A stretch of DNA of 51,485 nt. Origin: Nitrospirillum amazonense. Its GTDB lineage: Bacteria > Pseudomonadota > Alphaproteobacteria > Azospirillales > Azospirillaceae. The stretch is from contig NZ_VITN01000032.1 of assembly GCF_007828045.1 (NCBI RefSeq), positions 1 to 51,485 of the forward strand, read 5' to 3'. The stretch's first letter is position 1. Every line of letters begins with the position of its first letter. The notes under the pieces were generated by a model. The model saw only the letters and a list, made by a program, of their open reading frames with translations, was not told where the DNA came from and did no database searches. A program made the translations under genes and the position numbers. This document shows, piece after piece, positions 17,142 to 26,530 of the stretch.

Positions 17142-18242
17142 ATGGCGGACGGCGCCCTGACACCCATGGCCAACGGTACCCCCGGCACGACGATGCCGGC
17201 GCGCGGCCAGCCGCCGCTGATTGACCCCTTCGGCCGGTCCATCCGGTACCTGCGCGTTTCCGTGACCGATCGCTGCGACTTCCGCTGCGTCTATTGCATG
17301 GCGGAGGAGATGACCTTCCTGCCCAAGGCGCAGGTGCTGTCGCTGGAAGAGCTGGAACGGCTGTGCGGCGCCTTCATCCAGACGGGCGTGCGCAAGCTGC
17401 GCCTGACGGGGGGCGAGCCCCTGGTGCGCCGGGGCATCATGGACCTGATCCGCCGCCTGGGCCGCCACCTGGACACAGGGTTCCTGGACGAACTGACCCT
17501 GACCACCAACGGCAGCCAGCTGGCCAAGTACGCGGCCGAGTTGTACGCCGCCGGTGTGCGCCGGGTGAACGTCAGCCTGGACACGCTGGACCCCGACCGC
17601 TTCCAGGCCATCACCCGCTGGGGCAAGCTGGCCCCCGTGCTGGACGGCATCAAGGCCGCCAAGGACGCCGGCCTGTCCGTGAAGATCAACTGCGTGGCCT
17701 TGCGTGGGGTGAATGATGGCGAGGTGCACGACCTGGTCGCCTGGTGCGGGCGCGAGGGTCACGACCTGACCTTCATCGAGGTCATGCCCCTGGGTGACAT
17801 GGACAGTGGTGACGCCGGGGGGGCCAACGAGGGCGGCACGGTACGGGCCGACCAGTATTGGCCCCTGTCCATGTTGCGGGCCGAGCTGGCCAAGCGCTGG
17901 ACCCTGACCGACCTGCCCATCAGCACCGGCGGCCCCGCCCGCTATGCCCGGGTGGCAGAGACAGGTGGTCGCGTCGGCTTCATTACCCCCATGACCCATA
18001 ATTTCTGCGAAAGCTGCAACCGCGTGCGGCTGACCTGCACCGGCATGCTGTACATGTGCCTGGGCCAGGACGATGCCGCCGACCTGCGCGCCGTCATGCG
18101 CGGCGCGCCCGGCGATGACGACACCCTGCTGGCCGCCATCAAGGAAGCCATCGCCCGCAAGCCCAAGGGCCACGACTTTATCATCGACCGCCGCCAGAAG
18201 GCGCCGGCCGTGTCCCGGCACATGAGCGTCACCGGCGGCTGA
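17142..18242 (+). CDS. moaA: GTP 3',8-cyclase MoaA
   Basis: MoaA is the radical-SAM enzyme that converts GTP to the first molybdopterin precursor. The 366-residue protein has the N-terminal 4Fe-4S motif CDFRCVYC (Cys45, 49, 52), [13 protein letters not shown], and the C-terminal cluster cysteines in [15 protein letters not shown]. It ends in the required Gly-Gly tail (SVTGG). I chose the ATG at 17142, preceded by GAGGACGG. The roughly 30-residue N-terminal extension and an insert [12 protein letters not shown] before the QYWPL motif are longer than usual but lie in loops. No other moa gene is adjacent. The 200 bases upstream contain a GC-rich hairpin but no riboswitch I can support. Confidence 0.95.
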   Translation: MADGALTPMANGTPGTTMPARGQPPLIDPFGRSIRYLRVSVTDRCDFRCVYCMAEEMTFLPKAQVLSLEELERLCGAFIQTGVRKLRLTGGEPLVRRGIMDLIRRLGRHLDTGFLDELTLTTNGSQLAKYAAELYAAGVRRVNVSLDTLDPDRFQAITRWGKLAPVLDGIKAAKDAGLSVKINCVALRGVNDGEVHDLVAWCGREGHDLTFIEVMPLGDMDSGDAGGANEGGTVRADQYWPLSMLRAELAKRWTLTDLPISTGGPARYARVAETGGRVGFITPMTHNFCESCNRVRLTCTGMLYMCLGQDDAADLRAVMRGAPGDDDTLLAAIKEAIARKPKGHDFIIDRRQKAPAVSRHMSVTGG

Positions 18243-18286
18243 GACCGGCACGCCCCTCGCGATCCGTTCTCAAGGACACCGGTTTC

Positions 18287-18315
18287 CCGGGCACCACGGC
18301 ATTTCCTTTGCCCGG
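18287..18315 (+). terminator. Possible weak terminator after moaA
   Basis: CCGGGCA (18287-18293) pairs with TGCCCGG (18309-18315) about 45 bases after the moaA stop. No T-run follows, so it may be only a 3' stabilising hairpin. Confidence 0.3.
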
Positions 18316-18405
18316 ATCAATCCGTTAAGGTGTGCGTCCGTTTCGGTCAAAAGGCCCCGCCTTTCCCCTCCCTCCCCCCGAGTCCTGGACCCAGGCGAAA
18401 GCGCC

Positions 18406-19278
18406 ATGCTCGACGAACCCACACGCCCTGCCGCCTCCCCGCCGGGCTCAGCCGGCCAGGCGCCCGTCCCGGCAGCGGCGGAGGCGACCGCGCAATGCGC
18501 CCCGGTGCCCCTGCCCGCCAAGCCGGCCTTCTGCATCGTCGCGGCGGAGACGCCGGAGGCGGAAGCCGCCCGCGCCACATTGTCGGAGCGCTATCGCACC
18601 GTGCGGGCGGAGGATGCGGACGTCATCATCGCGCTGGGTGGCGACGGCTTCCTGCTGGAAACGCTGCATCGCCATCTGCCCTTGTGCAAACCCGTCTACG
18701 GCATGAACCGCGGTTCGGTCGGCTTCCTGCTGAACAACTTCAGCCCCCGGGGTCTGACCGACCGCGTGCGCCGGGCGCAACGCGTGGCGCTGAACCCGCT
18801 GCGCATGGTGGCGGTCAACGCGCAGGGCCGGCACGAGGCGCTGGCCTTCAACGAGGTGTCGCTGCTGCGTGAGACGCGCCAGGCCGCCAAGCTGCGCATC
18901 AGCGTGGACGGCGTGGAGCGCCTGACCGAACTGGCCTGCGACGGCGCGCTGGTCTCCACCCCCGCCGGCAGCACCGCCTACAACCTATCGGCCCACGGAC
19001 CCATCGTGCCCCTGGGCGCCGGCATCCTGGCGCTGACCCCCATCAGCGCTTTTCGTCCCCGCCGCTGGCGTGGCGCCCTGCTGCCCCACACCGCCAAGCT
19101 GCAGTTCGACATCCTGGAGGGCGCCAAACGCCCCGTCAGCGCCGTGGCCGACTTCACCGAAATCCGTGACGTGGCCCGGGTGGAGGTCTGCGAGGATCGC
19201 AGCGTGGCGTCCATCCTGCTGTTCGACCCGGAGATGAACCTGGAGGAACGCATCCTCAAGGAACAATTCACGCCTTAG
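18406..19278 (+). CDS. nadK: NAD kinase
   Basis: NAD kinase makes NADP from NAD and ATP in the cytoplasm. The 290-residue protein has the family motifs in order: [38 protein letters not shown], and [17 protein letters not shown], followed by a C-terminal [14 protein letters not shown]. The first 40 residues are a Pro/Ala-rich extension beyond the usual start and may be disordered or reflect a later true start. The gene ends 10 bases from the end of the convergent unknown cassette, with no terminator seen between them. Confidence 0.95.
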   Translation: MLDEPTRPAASPPGSAGQAPVPAAAEATAQCAPVPLPAKPAFCIVAAETPEAEAARATLSERYRTVRAEDADVIIALGGDGFLLETLHRHLPLCKPVYGMNRGSVGFLLNNFSPRGLTDRVRRAQRVALNPLRMVAVNAQGRHEALAFNEVSLLRETRQAAKLRISVDGVERLTELACDGALVSTPAGSTAYNLSAHGPIVPLGAGILALTPISAFRPRRWRGALLPHTAKLQFDILEGAKRPVSAVADFTEIRDVARVEVCEDRSVASILLFDPEMNLEERILKEQFTP

Positions 19279-19287
19279 GCGCGTACC

Positions 19288-20616
19288 TCAGGCCGCATCG
19301 GCCAGCGCATCGAACGGCAGCGGATCCTGCGGTTCAATTAGCGGACGGCCCAAACGATGGCGTTCGATAATGTGCTTATTGACAAGCACGGAGCGCACCG
19401 TTTTCTCGCTGACATGGAAATGGTGCGCAGCCTCAGCAATATCTTCATCACTGGGGTTGGTGCTGTCGAGGAACTCGAGCAGCCCCTGCGTTGGACACAA
19501 TAGCGCGGCAGCAAAGGCGCGTTGAAATTTCTGACGGGCTGACCCGAGTGTGGAGATTGCACCCAGCGCTGAGCAGCCACTCCAAATTGCGTCACCCAAC
19601 GCGCGCGCCGCTTGGAATCGTCGATGGTGCGCCCGCCTTGCGGTGAGCAATAGGGTCTGGGCTTTGCCCTCTGGCGCCAGCCGCAAAGCGTAGGGGGCAG
19701 CTTGGGAAAGCGTCTGGCCTGACAAATCTTTTGCTGACATGCCGAGCAAATCGGATAAGGCTTTCTGCCGTAGCGGAGTCACACCTTGGCCCATTGCGTT
19801 ACGCAGTGCCTGCGCCGCCGCTTCGGCCGTCACCCAAGGCTCAAGACGCTCGGTTACGTTGGCATGGGACCCCGTCATCCGCAGAGCATCCGTAAAATCT
19901 ACTTCTGCGCCCCCTTCCGCTGCAGCCAGAGCAGCATTTAGTCGCTCCGCCGATGCGTCACCCGCCCCTGCGGCGGATGCTTCTTCTACATCTGCGGGAA
20001 GGAACCTCTCCTCCAACGCTAGAAGGGATTCGATCAAATCATCTGGCCCTTCATCGGGCCGATAACCATTGACAGCTTCCAGGCGGCGCCAAGCAGCGAT
20101 ATCTTGGTCGGCCCGTTCATCTTGCAGCGCCCGAAGCAAAGCCGAAAGAGGATTCCTTTGTTCCCGTGGCACGATGTCACGCGCATTCTCAAGCATGCTG
20201 TCAATAGCCACTTCGAATGCCGCCGCCGGAACATAGGTGATCGCATTGGTCAAAAACCTCACCGGCCCAACGATGCCGGGTGGATCCGCTTTGCTGATCA
20301 GCATTACGCGCTCGCGATCACCCCAGAGCGTCACGTTGGGCCACGCATTGCCATGACCAATAGCCGTCATTTCGTGGGCCATGCGCCACTCAGCAGAGAG
20401 CTTAACCGGCTTGCTTTCCCAGCGGTGGCGCCACCAGTTGTCCGCAAACCAGAAAGCCAGCGGCGCGCTTGGGCAACACAGGGAATAAGAGGCATTCGGG
20501 CTGTTACCGCGCACCAGACGCGTTAGTACCGTTTCGCCAATCGCGATCCTCAGATTGATGCTGCCGCTAGAGTCCAACGGCTCAACGGGCGTTAGTTGGA
20601 TGCTCAGATCATTCAT
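19288..20616 (-). CDS. Unknown accessory protein with ImmA/IrrE-like C terminus lacking HExxH
   Basis: The 442-residue product has no known name to me. The N-terminal 130 residues contain FWFADNWWRHRWES and RMAHEMTAIGHGNAWPNV, with several conserved-looking Trp and His. The middle is acidic and Ala-rich. The last 110 residues (RQKFQRAFAAALLCP, then SDEDIAEAAHHFHVSEKTVR) read like the tail of ImmA/IrrE regulators including a helix-turn-helix, but the zinc protease motif HExxH is absent; HE and a later H are seven residues apart. The ATG overlaps the stop of the upstream partner gene (ATGA). The cassette looks somewhat less GC-rich than its neighbours. Toxin-antitoxin or defence function is possible; nothing proves it. 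Confidence 0.8.
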   Translation of the reverse strand: MNDLSIQLTPVEPLDSSGSINLRIAIGETVLTRLVRGNSPNASYSLCCPSAPLAFWFADNWWRHRWESKPVKLSAEWRMAHEMTAIGHGNAWPNVTLWGDRERVMLISKADPPGIVGPVRFLTNAITYVPAAAFEVAIDSMLENARDIVPREQRNPLSALLRALQDERADQDIAAWRRLEAVNGYRPDEGPDDLIESLLALEERFLPADVEEASAAGAGDASAERLNAALAAAEGGAEVDFTDALRMTGSHANVTERLEPWVTAEAAAQALRNAMGQGVTPLRQKALSDLLGMSAKDLSGQTLSQAAPYALRLAPEGKAQTLLLTARRAHHRRFQAARALGDAIWSGCSALGAISTLGSARQKFQRAFAAALLCPTQGLLEFLDSTNPSDEDIAEAAHHFHVSEKTVRSVLVNKHIIERHRLGRPLIEPQDPLPFDALADAA

Positions 20617-21116
20617 GGCTGGAATCCATAGAAATTAGCGCAACGGTCGGCAGCATCCCGGTCGGCCTGCGCGCCACTCCGGATGGCCCAATTTGCGAAG
20701 CGCTCCCACACCTGCTTCGCGAAGGAATCGGTGGGCAACAGTGGATAGCCGTGCCACTCGTTAAGTCCGGTATTGGTGCTCATTAATTCATAGATCCAGC
20801 CGCTGTCATCAACGGTCCATATTAGGTTCCCGACAAGGCCAGCACTTTGGGATCGAAGGAACAGGTCCGGAATTCTCACCATGTCAGATTTACCAAATCC
20901 GGCATGCTCATCACACAAAGACCGATCTGTGTCTGCGCCATGATAAGGACCAGCGTTATATAGATATGGATTCCGTTTATGTTTGCCGGAACAGCCATAC
21001 CGAATGCCTAAGAACCGTGCCGTAAGATGGTGAGCGGTCGGGTTCGGATCAAGCTGCCGGGTGCGATGGTCGTCATTTCGCTTCGGTAGGTTGGCTCGAG
21101 TTGTCGGCTTTCTCAT
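20613..21116 (-). CDS. Unknown 167-residue partner of the accessory cassette
   Basis: I do not recognise this protein. It has a basic N terminus (RKPTTRANLPKRNDDHR), two Cys contexts (GIRYGCSGKHKRNPY and RSLCDEHAGF), a hydrophobic core LIWTVDDSGWIYEL and then NEWHGYPLLPTDSFAKQVWERF. No membrane segment is seen. The C-terminal part is dense in aromatic and charged residues, as in small enzymes or toxins, but no catalytic motif is clear. I use the ATG at 21116; a TTG at 21131 is also in frame and neither has a good ribosome-binding site. It is translationally coupled to the larger downstream gene, so the two products likely act together. Confidence 0.7.
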   Translation of the reverse strand: MRKPTTRANLPKRNDDHRTRQLDPNPTAHHLTARFLGIRYGCSGKHKRNPYLYNAGPYHGADTDRSLCDEHAGFGKSDMVRIPDLFLRSQSAGLVGNLIWTVDDSGWIYELMSTNTGLNEWHGYPLLPTDSFAKQVWERFANWAIRSGAQADRDAADRCANFYGFQP

Positions 21117-21144
21117 CTTGCTGATGACCAACCCAAGGTTATTA

Positions 21145-21154
21145 ATTCGCGAAT
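21145..21154 (-). promoter_or_regulatory. Palindrome in the promoter of the unknown cassette
   Basis: ATTCGCGAAT is a perfect 10-bp palindrome inside an AT-rich stretch flanked by TTAA on both sides, 29 bases before the ATG at 21116. Its position suits an operator for autoregulation by the helix-turn-helix-like partner protein. Function is inferred from location only. Confidence 0.4.
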
Positions 21155-21210
21155 ATTAAAGACCTCCAGCTTTACGATCCCCTCTGGGATGGAGGGTGCG
21201 GGCTGAAATC

Positions 21211-22071
21211 CTACTCCGCCGCCAGGCGTCGGTCGCCCGCGCGTGCCAGGGCGAAGGCGTGGATGGCGCGCATCAGGTCTTCCAGGTCGTGGGACAGGCG
21301 CCAGTAGCCGTCGTGGCGCTCCAGCGTTTCCTCGTCCATGTACAGGCGCCGGTCGATTTCCAGCTGCAGGCTGTTGCGCCCCCGGGTGGGGATACCGTAG
21401 CGGCGCACCAGCTCCACGCCCTTGTAGGGGTCGTTGTGGCGCACGCGATAGCCCATGCCGCGCAGGGTGGCGGCCACGAAGCGGCTGAAGGACGGATCGC
21501 AGCAGACGCCGTCGCGATCGCCCAGCACGAAGTCGGCGCCGGCATCGCCGGTGCCCAGGGTGGGCATGGAATGGCAGTTGATGTGCCAAACCTGGCCGAA
21601 GCGGGCGTGCAGCCCGTCCAGCGCCGCCTTCAGCTGGGCATGATAGGGACGCCAGTAGCGCTCGATGCGGGCCTGCACCTCCTGCACCGTCAGCTTGGCG
21701 GCGTACAACGCCTCCCCCGGGCGGCTGACGGTACGCACCAGGCCCATGCCATGGCGGCTTTTCTCCGACGGATTCAGGGGGCCGGGCCAGGGGTCGGCCA
21801 GGCAGGCGGGGTCGATGTCGTCCTCCGCCCGGTTCACGTCGATGTAGCTGCGCGGGAACAGGGCCTGCAGCAGCGTGGCGCCCAGGGCCGGCGCGCGGGC
21901 GAACAGCTCATCCACATGCGCGTCTTCCGACTGGCGCAGCAGCATCAGCGGGCAGCGCGGGGTGAAGCCCAAGGGATAGGCGGAACCGCTGTGGGGCGAG
22001 TCATAGACGACGGGAACGGGCATGCCTTCCGGATCGTGGCGCACCAGCACGTCGTCTATGATGAATTTCAT
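21211..22071 (-). CDS. N-formylglutamate amidohydrolase family protein
   Basis: The 286-residue protein contains VVYDSPHSGSAYP near the N terminus, SYIDVNRAEDDID, INCHSMPT and ETLERHDGYW, the zinc-hydrolase pattern of the FGase (HutG-type) family. Members release formate from N-formyl-glutamate in histidine degradation, and others act on related N-acyl amino acids. No hut genes are nearby, so the substrate is uncertain. The ATG at 22071 is preceded by GAGGGTGG; a GTG further upstream at 22119 is less likely. It is divergent from the aspartoacylase-family gene. Confidence 0.88.
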   Translation of the reverse strand: MKFIIDDVLVRHDPEGMPVPVVYDSPHSGSAYPLGFTPRCPLMLLRQSEDAHVDELFARAPALGATLLQALFPRSYIDVNRAEDDIDPACLADPWPGPLNPSEKSRHGMGLVRTVSRPGEALYAAKLTVQEVQARIERYWRPYHAQLKAALDGLHARFGQVWHINCHSMPTLGTGDAGADFVLGDRDGVCCDPSFSRFVAATLRGMGYRVRHNDPYKGVELVRRYGIPTRGRNSLQLEIDRRLYMDEETLERHDGYWRLSHDLEDLMRAIHAFALARAGDRRLAAE

Positions 22072-22256
22072 GCCACCCTCACAACCGCCGATGTCGGAGG
22101 CAACAAAGCCAGCCGCCACAAGCTTTTACCATAGCGCAGGCTGGGGCATCCCGTCCCTTTCCTTGACGCGTCGGACCCGTCACTATTGCTCAACCAGCCC
22201 AATACGGAAAAGGCAGCCATGGTTCCAAGGGGTTCGGACCCGACAGTCTGGGATGG

Positions 22257-23282
22257 ATGCTCGTGATGTGGGACCGGTTCAGCCAGCCCCCCGGCCCCGC
22301 CACGCCCGAGCCGCCGCTGGCCATGCCGGACCTGCGCGCCCACCGCATGGGCAACACCGGCGTTCCCTATGTCTGGCGGTTCGAGGCCAAGGCCGAGGGC
22401 CCCCACGTGGCCGTCGTCGCCCTGATGCATGGCAACGAGCCTTGCGGCGCCGTGGCCTTGGACCGGCTGTTGCGCCGGGGGCTGCGGCCGGCGCGCGGCA
22501 CCTGGACCCTGGCCTTCGCCAACACGGATGCCGCGGCGGGCGGGCGCCTGTTCGGGCCGGCGGGCACGCCGGCGCGCTATCTGGATCGCGACATGAACCG
22601 CCTGTGGGCCGGCGCCAGGGCGGAGGTGCCCGCCCGGGGCCCGCCGCCGGTCTACCCCCAGGGGCGGGAACAGGCGCGCGTGGCAGCCATCGCCCCCTGG
22701 ATCCTGACGGCGGACCTGTTGCTGGACCTGCATTCCATGCAGGTGCCGTCGCCCGCGCTGACCCTGTGCGGCCGCTCTCCCCGGGCCCGCGCCCTGGCGG
22801 TGGCGCTGGCCGATCCCGGCTGGGTGGTGGCGGATGACGGGCATGCGGATGGCCTGCGCCTGATCGACCATCCCCGCTTCTCCGCCCCGGGTGGCAGCGC
22901 CGCCGCCATCCTGATAGAATGCGGCCAGCACTCGGCCCCGGCCGCCGGCGTCCAGGCCTGGCGCGGCCTGATCCGCTTCCTGGCGCAGTCGGAAACCCTG
23001 GACGCCGCCACCGCCCGCACCCTGCTGACGGAGGCCAACGCCCCCACCACGCCGGCCAAGCCCACCGTGGTGGACGTGACCCACGTCATCCAGGCGGAAA
23101 CGGATGAATTCGCCTTCGTGAAGCAATTCCAGGGGCTGGAGCGTATCGCCGTCGGCGGCACCCTGTTGGCCTTGGACGGCAAGCGCGCCCTGCATACACC
23201 CTACGACGACTGCGTGCTGGTCATGCCCACGCGCACGCCACGCCGGGGGCAGACCACGGTGCGGTTGGGGCGGATCGTTTAG
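22257..23282 (+). CDS. Succinylglutamate desuccinylase/aspartoacylase family zinc hydrolase
   Basis: The 341-residue product has the zinc site of the M14-like AstE/AspA family: MHGNEPCG (His and Glu ligands), RDMNRLW, and LLDLHSMQ with the third ligand. GGSAAAILIECGQH follows, which supplies the catalytic Glu. The family cleaves N-acyl groups from amino acids such as N-succinylglutamate or N-acetylaspartate. The C-terminal 80 residues form the usual beta-rich cap. No other arginine-succinyltransferase genes are nearby. Start at 22257 or the in-frame ATG at 22266. The 185 bases shared with the divergent hydrolase hold both promoters. Confidence 0.88.
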   Translation: MLVMWDRFSQPPGPATPEPPLAMPDLRAHRMGNTGVPYVWRFEAKAEGPHVAVVALMHGNEPCGAVALDRLLRRGLRPARGTWTLAFANTDAAAGGRLFGPAGTPARYLDRDMNRLWAGARAEVPARGPPPVYPQGREQARVAAIAPWILTADLLLDLHSMQVPSPALTLCGRSPRARALAVALADPGWVVADDGHADGLRLIDHPRFSAPGGSAAAILIECGQHSAPAAGVQAWRGLIRFLAQSETLDAATARTLLTEANAPTTPAKPTVVDVTHVIQAETDEFAFVKQFQGLERIAVGGTLLALDGKRALHTPYDDCVLVMPTRTPRRGQTTVRLGRIV

Positions 23283-23333
23283 TTTTCCCGTCACGCGGCA
23301 TGCGGCGGCCATGAGGCCCCGCCGCGCCCGTCT

Positions 23334-25124
23334 TCACATGAACTGGGCGCGGTTCAGCAGATCATAGAAATTGCGCAGCACGGCAGCCCTTTCGGCCTCC
23401 GTCGCCAGGCCCTCGACGAACTTGGTGTCGAAATTGGGCTGGCGCAAATGGGTGATGATCTGGTCGCGCACGATGCGCCGCGCCTTGGGGCTGGCCAGCA
23501 CCTCCGCCCCCGCGAACTGCACCAGGCGGGTGGCGCGCACCCGCAGGCTGGCGGACGGGTCGTCCAGCCGCTCGATCACCCGGCCGTCGATGATATAGGT
23601 CGCCACCAGGTCATCCAGGCGCGCGCCCAGCTTTTCGCCCATGTCACCCGGCAGGGCGTCGCCCTCCGTCACCAGGCGATAGAGTGCGGCGCTGGCCTCC
23701 ATCTTCGGCTTCAGCGCCAGGGTGCGGTCCACCAGATCGTTCAGGCCGCCCACACGGTTGGCGATCTCCAGGGCCTGGGCGGCGATGGCGGCCCCGTCCT
23801 TGGCGCCCAGGTCCGACCGCGCCAGGCAGGCCAGATAAGCCAGCCGCTCCGCCCCCGTGGGCAGCAGCTGCAGCACCGATTCCAACGCCAGCCGGCGCCC
23901 CTCGGCCCCGCCCTGCTCAATGAAGCGGAGATAGCCCATCAGCACCGCCTCGGCCATGGCCGGGCCGCCCAGCAGTCCGTCGGGCCGCATCAGGCGGGTG
24001 ACCAGGTTGCGATACTTGGCGATCTGCTGCAGGGGCTCGCCGTGCGACAGGCGCTGGGAGCCCCGCACCTGGCGGCGCAGGAAATCCAGCAGCACCACGC
24101 GTGTTTCATTGCCGTGGGGCCCCGCCACCCAGCGGCTGATGGCCGCCGTGCAAGGCGGCGACATCTCGATCTCCTGGGGCTCGAAGGTACCGCTGACCAG
24201 GTCGATCATGCGGTTCAGGGCCGTCATCAAGTCCGGTTGCCGGCCCAGCATGTCGCGCACCATGTCGGGCGCGCCCAGCACGTCGGCCAGCAACTGGTCC
24301 AGCAGGGCCGCGTCATCGGCCGGCAGGCTGTCGTCCGACGCCAGGTCGATCAGCAACTCCGCCTTGCCCAGCAAACCACGAATGTTCACCAGGTCGCGGC
24401 AGACGATGACCTTGCCCAGGTAGGCCGCCTCTTCCGCCGCCACGTCCGGGCTGGCGGCCGTGGCCGTTCCCAGGATCTCGTCCACCTGGCGCATGGTGGC
24501 GGCGAAGCCGATCTCCTTGGGGTACGGCAGGGCGCGGTTGGCCACGGCCTTCTCCGCCCGCTGGCGCAATTCCTCCAGCACGCCCAGGATGACGTCGCGG
24601 CGGGCGCGGCTGTCCTCCCCTGTCTCCTTGCTCTGCAGGGTGGCGATGCGGCTGACGGCGTTGGGGACCAGCGCCTCGAAGTTCAGGACGCGCTTGGCCT
24701 CGCCGGCGTTGTGCAGCAATTCGGACGCGGTGACACCCTTCTCATCCAGGTACTGGCGCAGCACGCGGGAGATCAGCACCCGGCTGTCGAAGGCCAGGTA
24801 CTCCTGCGGCACCTGGCAATAGTGCGCCTTCTCTACCGGCACCGGAGCGATGGCGCGCTTGGGCTCCTGTCGGTATTCGGTGTGGATGACGGTGTCTACC
24901 GTCTCCCCGCCCCGACCGGGACGGATGAATTCACGGATGATGCGGACGGCGGTGCGGTTGGGCAGGATGCGCGCGGCCAGCGCCCGGGCATCCTCCTCCT
25001 TGCGGCAGATCTGCTCAGTGATCCAATGGTCGTCCTTCAGGTATTGCACCTCGAAGGAGACGCCACGCGGCTCGCTCAACGGTGGCGGCCGGTCGGCCTT
25101 GTCCTGCAGCAACCCGAAGACCAT
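23334..25124 (-). CDS. Large conserved hypothetical cytoplasmic protein
   Basis: The 596-residue protein begins FGLLQDKADRPPPLSE and has a short beta-rich N-terminal part (SFEVQYLKDDHWITEQIC, about residues 20-90). A long, almost entirely helical region follows to the end at LRNFYDLLNRAQFM. No signal peptide, membrane helix or catalytic motif is visible. Repeated leucine-rich helix pairs suggest a scaffold-type alpha-solenoid. I do not recognise a named family. The start at 25124 is supported by a G-rich sequence just upstream; the frame is open to 25217. It is a single gene, transcribed away from the CreA gene upstream. Confidence 0.7.
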   Translation of the reverse strand: MVFGLLQDKADRPPPLSEPRGVSFEVQYLKDDHWITEQICRKEEDARALAARILPNRTAVRIIREFIRPGRGGETVDTVIHTEYRQEPKRAIAPVPVEKAHYCQVPQEYLAFDSRVLISRVLRQYLDEKGVTASELLHNAGEAKRVLNFEALVPNAVSRIATLQSKETGEDSRARRDVILGVLEELRQRAEKAVANRALPYPKEIGFAATMRQVDEILGTATAASPDVAAEEAAYLGKVIVCRDLVNIRGLLGKAELLIDLASDDSLPADDAALLDQLLADVLGAPDMVRDMLGRQPDLMTALNRMIDLVSGTFEPQEIEMSPPCTAAISRWVAGPHGNETRVVLLDFLRRQVRGSQRLSHGEPLQQIAKYRNLVTRLMRPDGLLGGPAMAEAVLMGYLRFIEQGGAEGRRLALESVLQLLPTGAERLAYLACLARSDLGAKDGAAIAAQALEIANRVGGLNDLVDRTLALKPKMEASAALYRLVTEGDALPGDMGEKLGARLDDLVATYIIDGRVIERLDDPSASLRVRATRLVQFAGAEVLASPKARRIVRDQIITHLRQPNFDTKFVEGLATEAERAAVLRNFYDLLNRAQFM

Positions 25125-25344
25125 CGCCCGCCCCAACCGGCAATAACGCCCGGTGGGCGGGGAAGCCCTTCCCCGCCCGACCCAGGCCATCTTCCGGCCC
25201 ATTGGCAGCCCCGCCACTAAGCCGAACGCACCACCGATATATGGATGCTGCCTAAAAGGTGACGCCGCTCAGGTGGGTAGTCAACCGAATGATGTATGCC
25301 CAGCGGGGGAGGTGGCCGCTTTTCTACCCCGATTGAACAGGGTG

Positions 25345-25836
25345 TTAACGCTCCGGCTTGCCCTTGGTCCAGGTGGGGTTGGCGTTGAACAGCGGCACCG
25401 TGGAAATGGCCATCTTGGCCGACGCGTCCTTCACCTGGCGGCTGTAGACGACGTAGATCAGGGTGTCGTTGGCGCGGTCATAGATGCGCCGGACGGCGAT
25501 GGACTTGAAGATGAGGCTCTTGCGCTCGGAAAACACCTCCTCCCCATGCTTGGAGGTGTCGATCTTGCCGATGACGATGGAGCCCGTCTGCCGGCAGGAG
25601 ATGGAGGTGTTGGACGGGTCCTCGAACCAGTTGCCCTTGCGCAGCCGGTCGATGACGCTGCGCGAGAAGCTGACGATATGGCAGGTGACGCCCTGGATGT
25701 CCGGGTCGGGCACCGCCTCCACCGTCAGTTCGTTGCCCGTCCAGTCATTGCTGAACGACCCCACCTCGTCGGCGCGGGCGGCCCCCGCCGCCAAGCCGGC
25801 GAACGTCAGGGCCGCGGCGAGCAGCAGGCGCCTCAA
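25345..25836 (-). CDS. creA: CreA family periplasmic protein
   Basis: The 163-residue protein has a signal peptide (MRRLLLAAALTFAGLAAG, cleavage after ARA). The CreA body follows: ELTVEAVPDPDIQGVTCHI, then EDPSNTSISCRQTGSI, and SLIFKSIAVRRIYD. The two cysteines of the family are present and probably disulfide-bonded. CreA is exported in Proteobacteria and its function is unknown; the name comes from its position next to creBCD in E. coli, which are absent here. The start overlaps the stop of the HRDC-like gene by four bases. Confidence 0.88.
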   Translation of the reverse strand: MRRLLLAAALTFAGLAAGAARADEVGSFSNDWTGNELTVEAVPDPDIQGVTCHIVSFSRSVIDRLRKGNWFEDPSNTSISCRQTGSIVIGKIDTSKHGEEVFSERKSLIFKSIAVRRIYDRANDTLIYVVYSRQVKDASAKMAISTVPLFNANPTWTKGKPER

Positions 25837-26249
25837 TTGGTCAGGTCTTCCATGGTCTGGCGGACGATCTGCACGATCTGGCCGCCGCGGCCGGCCACAT
25901 CGAAGCCGGCAGCACTGCTGATGACCGACAGCTCGATCTCCGTCGTTGGGGCGTAACGGGCGATCTCCGCCACCACGACGTTGGACAGGACCTCTTCCCT
26001 GTCCACGCCCAGCGACTTGGCGACCTCGGTCCGCCAGCTGTTGATGGCGGAGATGATGGCCGATTCGATCTGGGCGGTCTCCTCCTTGCGGCGCAGGTCC
26101 CGGTACTGGACCAGCACGCGCCAGGCCCCCTCGGCATAGGCGGTGTCGATGCGCGAAACCTCCACCGTGCGCAGGAACGAGGCCAGGCGGGTCTCGTCCT
26201 CGTCATGCGTGGCGTCACGAATGGAGAAGGTGCGGATTTCCAAGGTCAT
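25833..26249 (-). CDS. HRDC-domain-like protein
   Basis: The 138-residue product has an N-terminal beta/alpha half (IRTFSIRDATHDEDETRLASFL) and a helical half SWRTEVAKSLGVDREEVLSN followed by VVAEIARYAPTTEIELSVIS. The second half resembles the HRDC domain of RNase D and RecQ, including the WR.E.A...GV pattern, which binds nucleic acid or protein. A free-standing protein of this sort is common in Rhodospirillales as far as I recall; its role is unknown. It overlaps creA (ATGA), so both are co-translated. The 281 bases upstream to the ferredoxin gene hold the divergent promoters and nothing else I can support. Confidence 0.7.
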   Translation of the reverse strand: MTLEIRTFSIRDATHDEDETRLASFLRTVEVSRIDTAYAEGAWRVLVQYRDLRRKEETAQIESAIISAINSWRTEVAKSLGVDREEVLSNVVVAEIARYAPTTEIELSVISSAAGFDVAGRGGQIVQIVRQTMEDLTN

Positions 26250-26530
26250 GCGCTATCCCGGTCAGAGGGCCCGGAGGGGTCCGCCCGGCACCGGGCCGGC
26301 GGGCCACATCCATGGATACCCGGCAATATAACCGAGGCAGGGGCGCTTGACAGGGGGCTGAGGCACCGCCGCGATGGTTTTTCGGGGTTGGCTTGCGGAT
26401 TTTCGCCTCGCGCCCGCCTGCGGATTTCACTATCACCAGCCCGATCGTTCGCCAGCCGACGGGTCCCCACGGGGCCCCGGCATCCCGGCGGACGGTCCCC
26501 TTCCGCCGCCGCTGCCAAGGAAAACGACCC

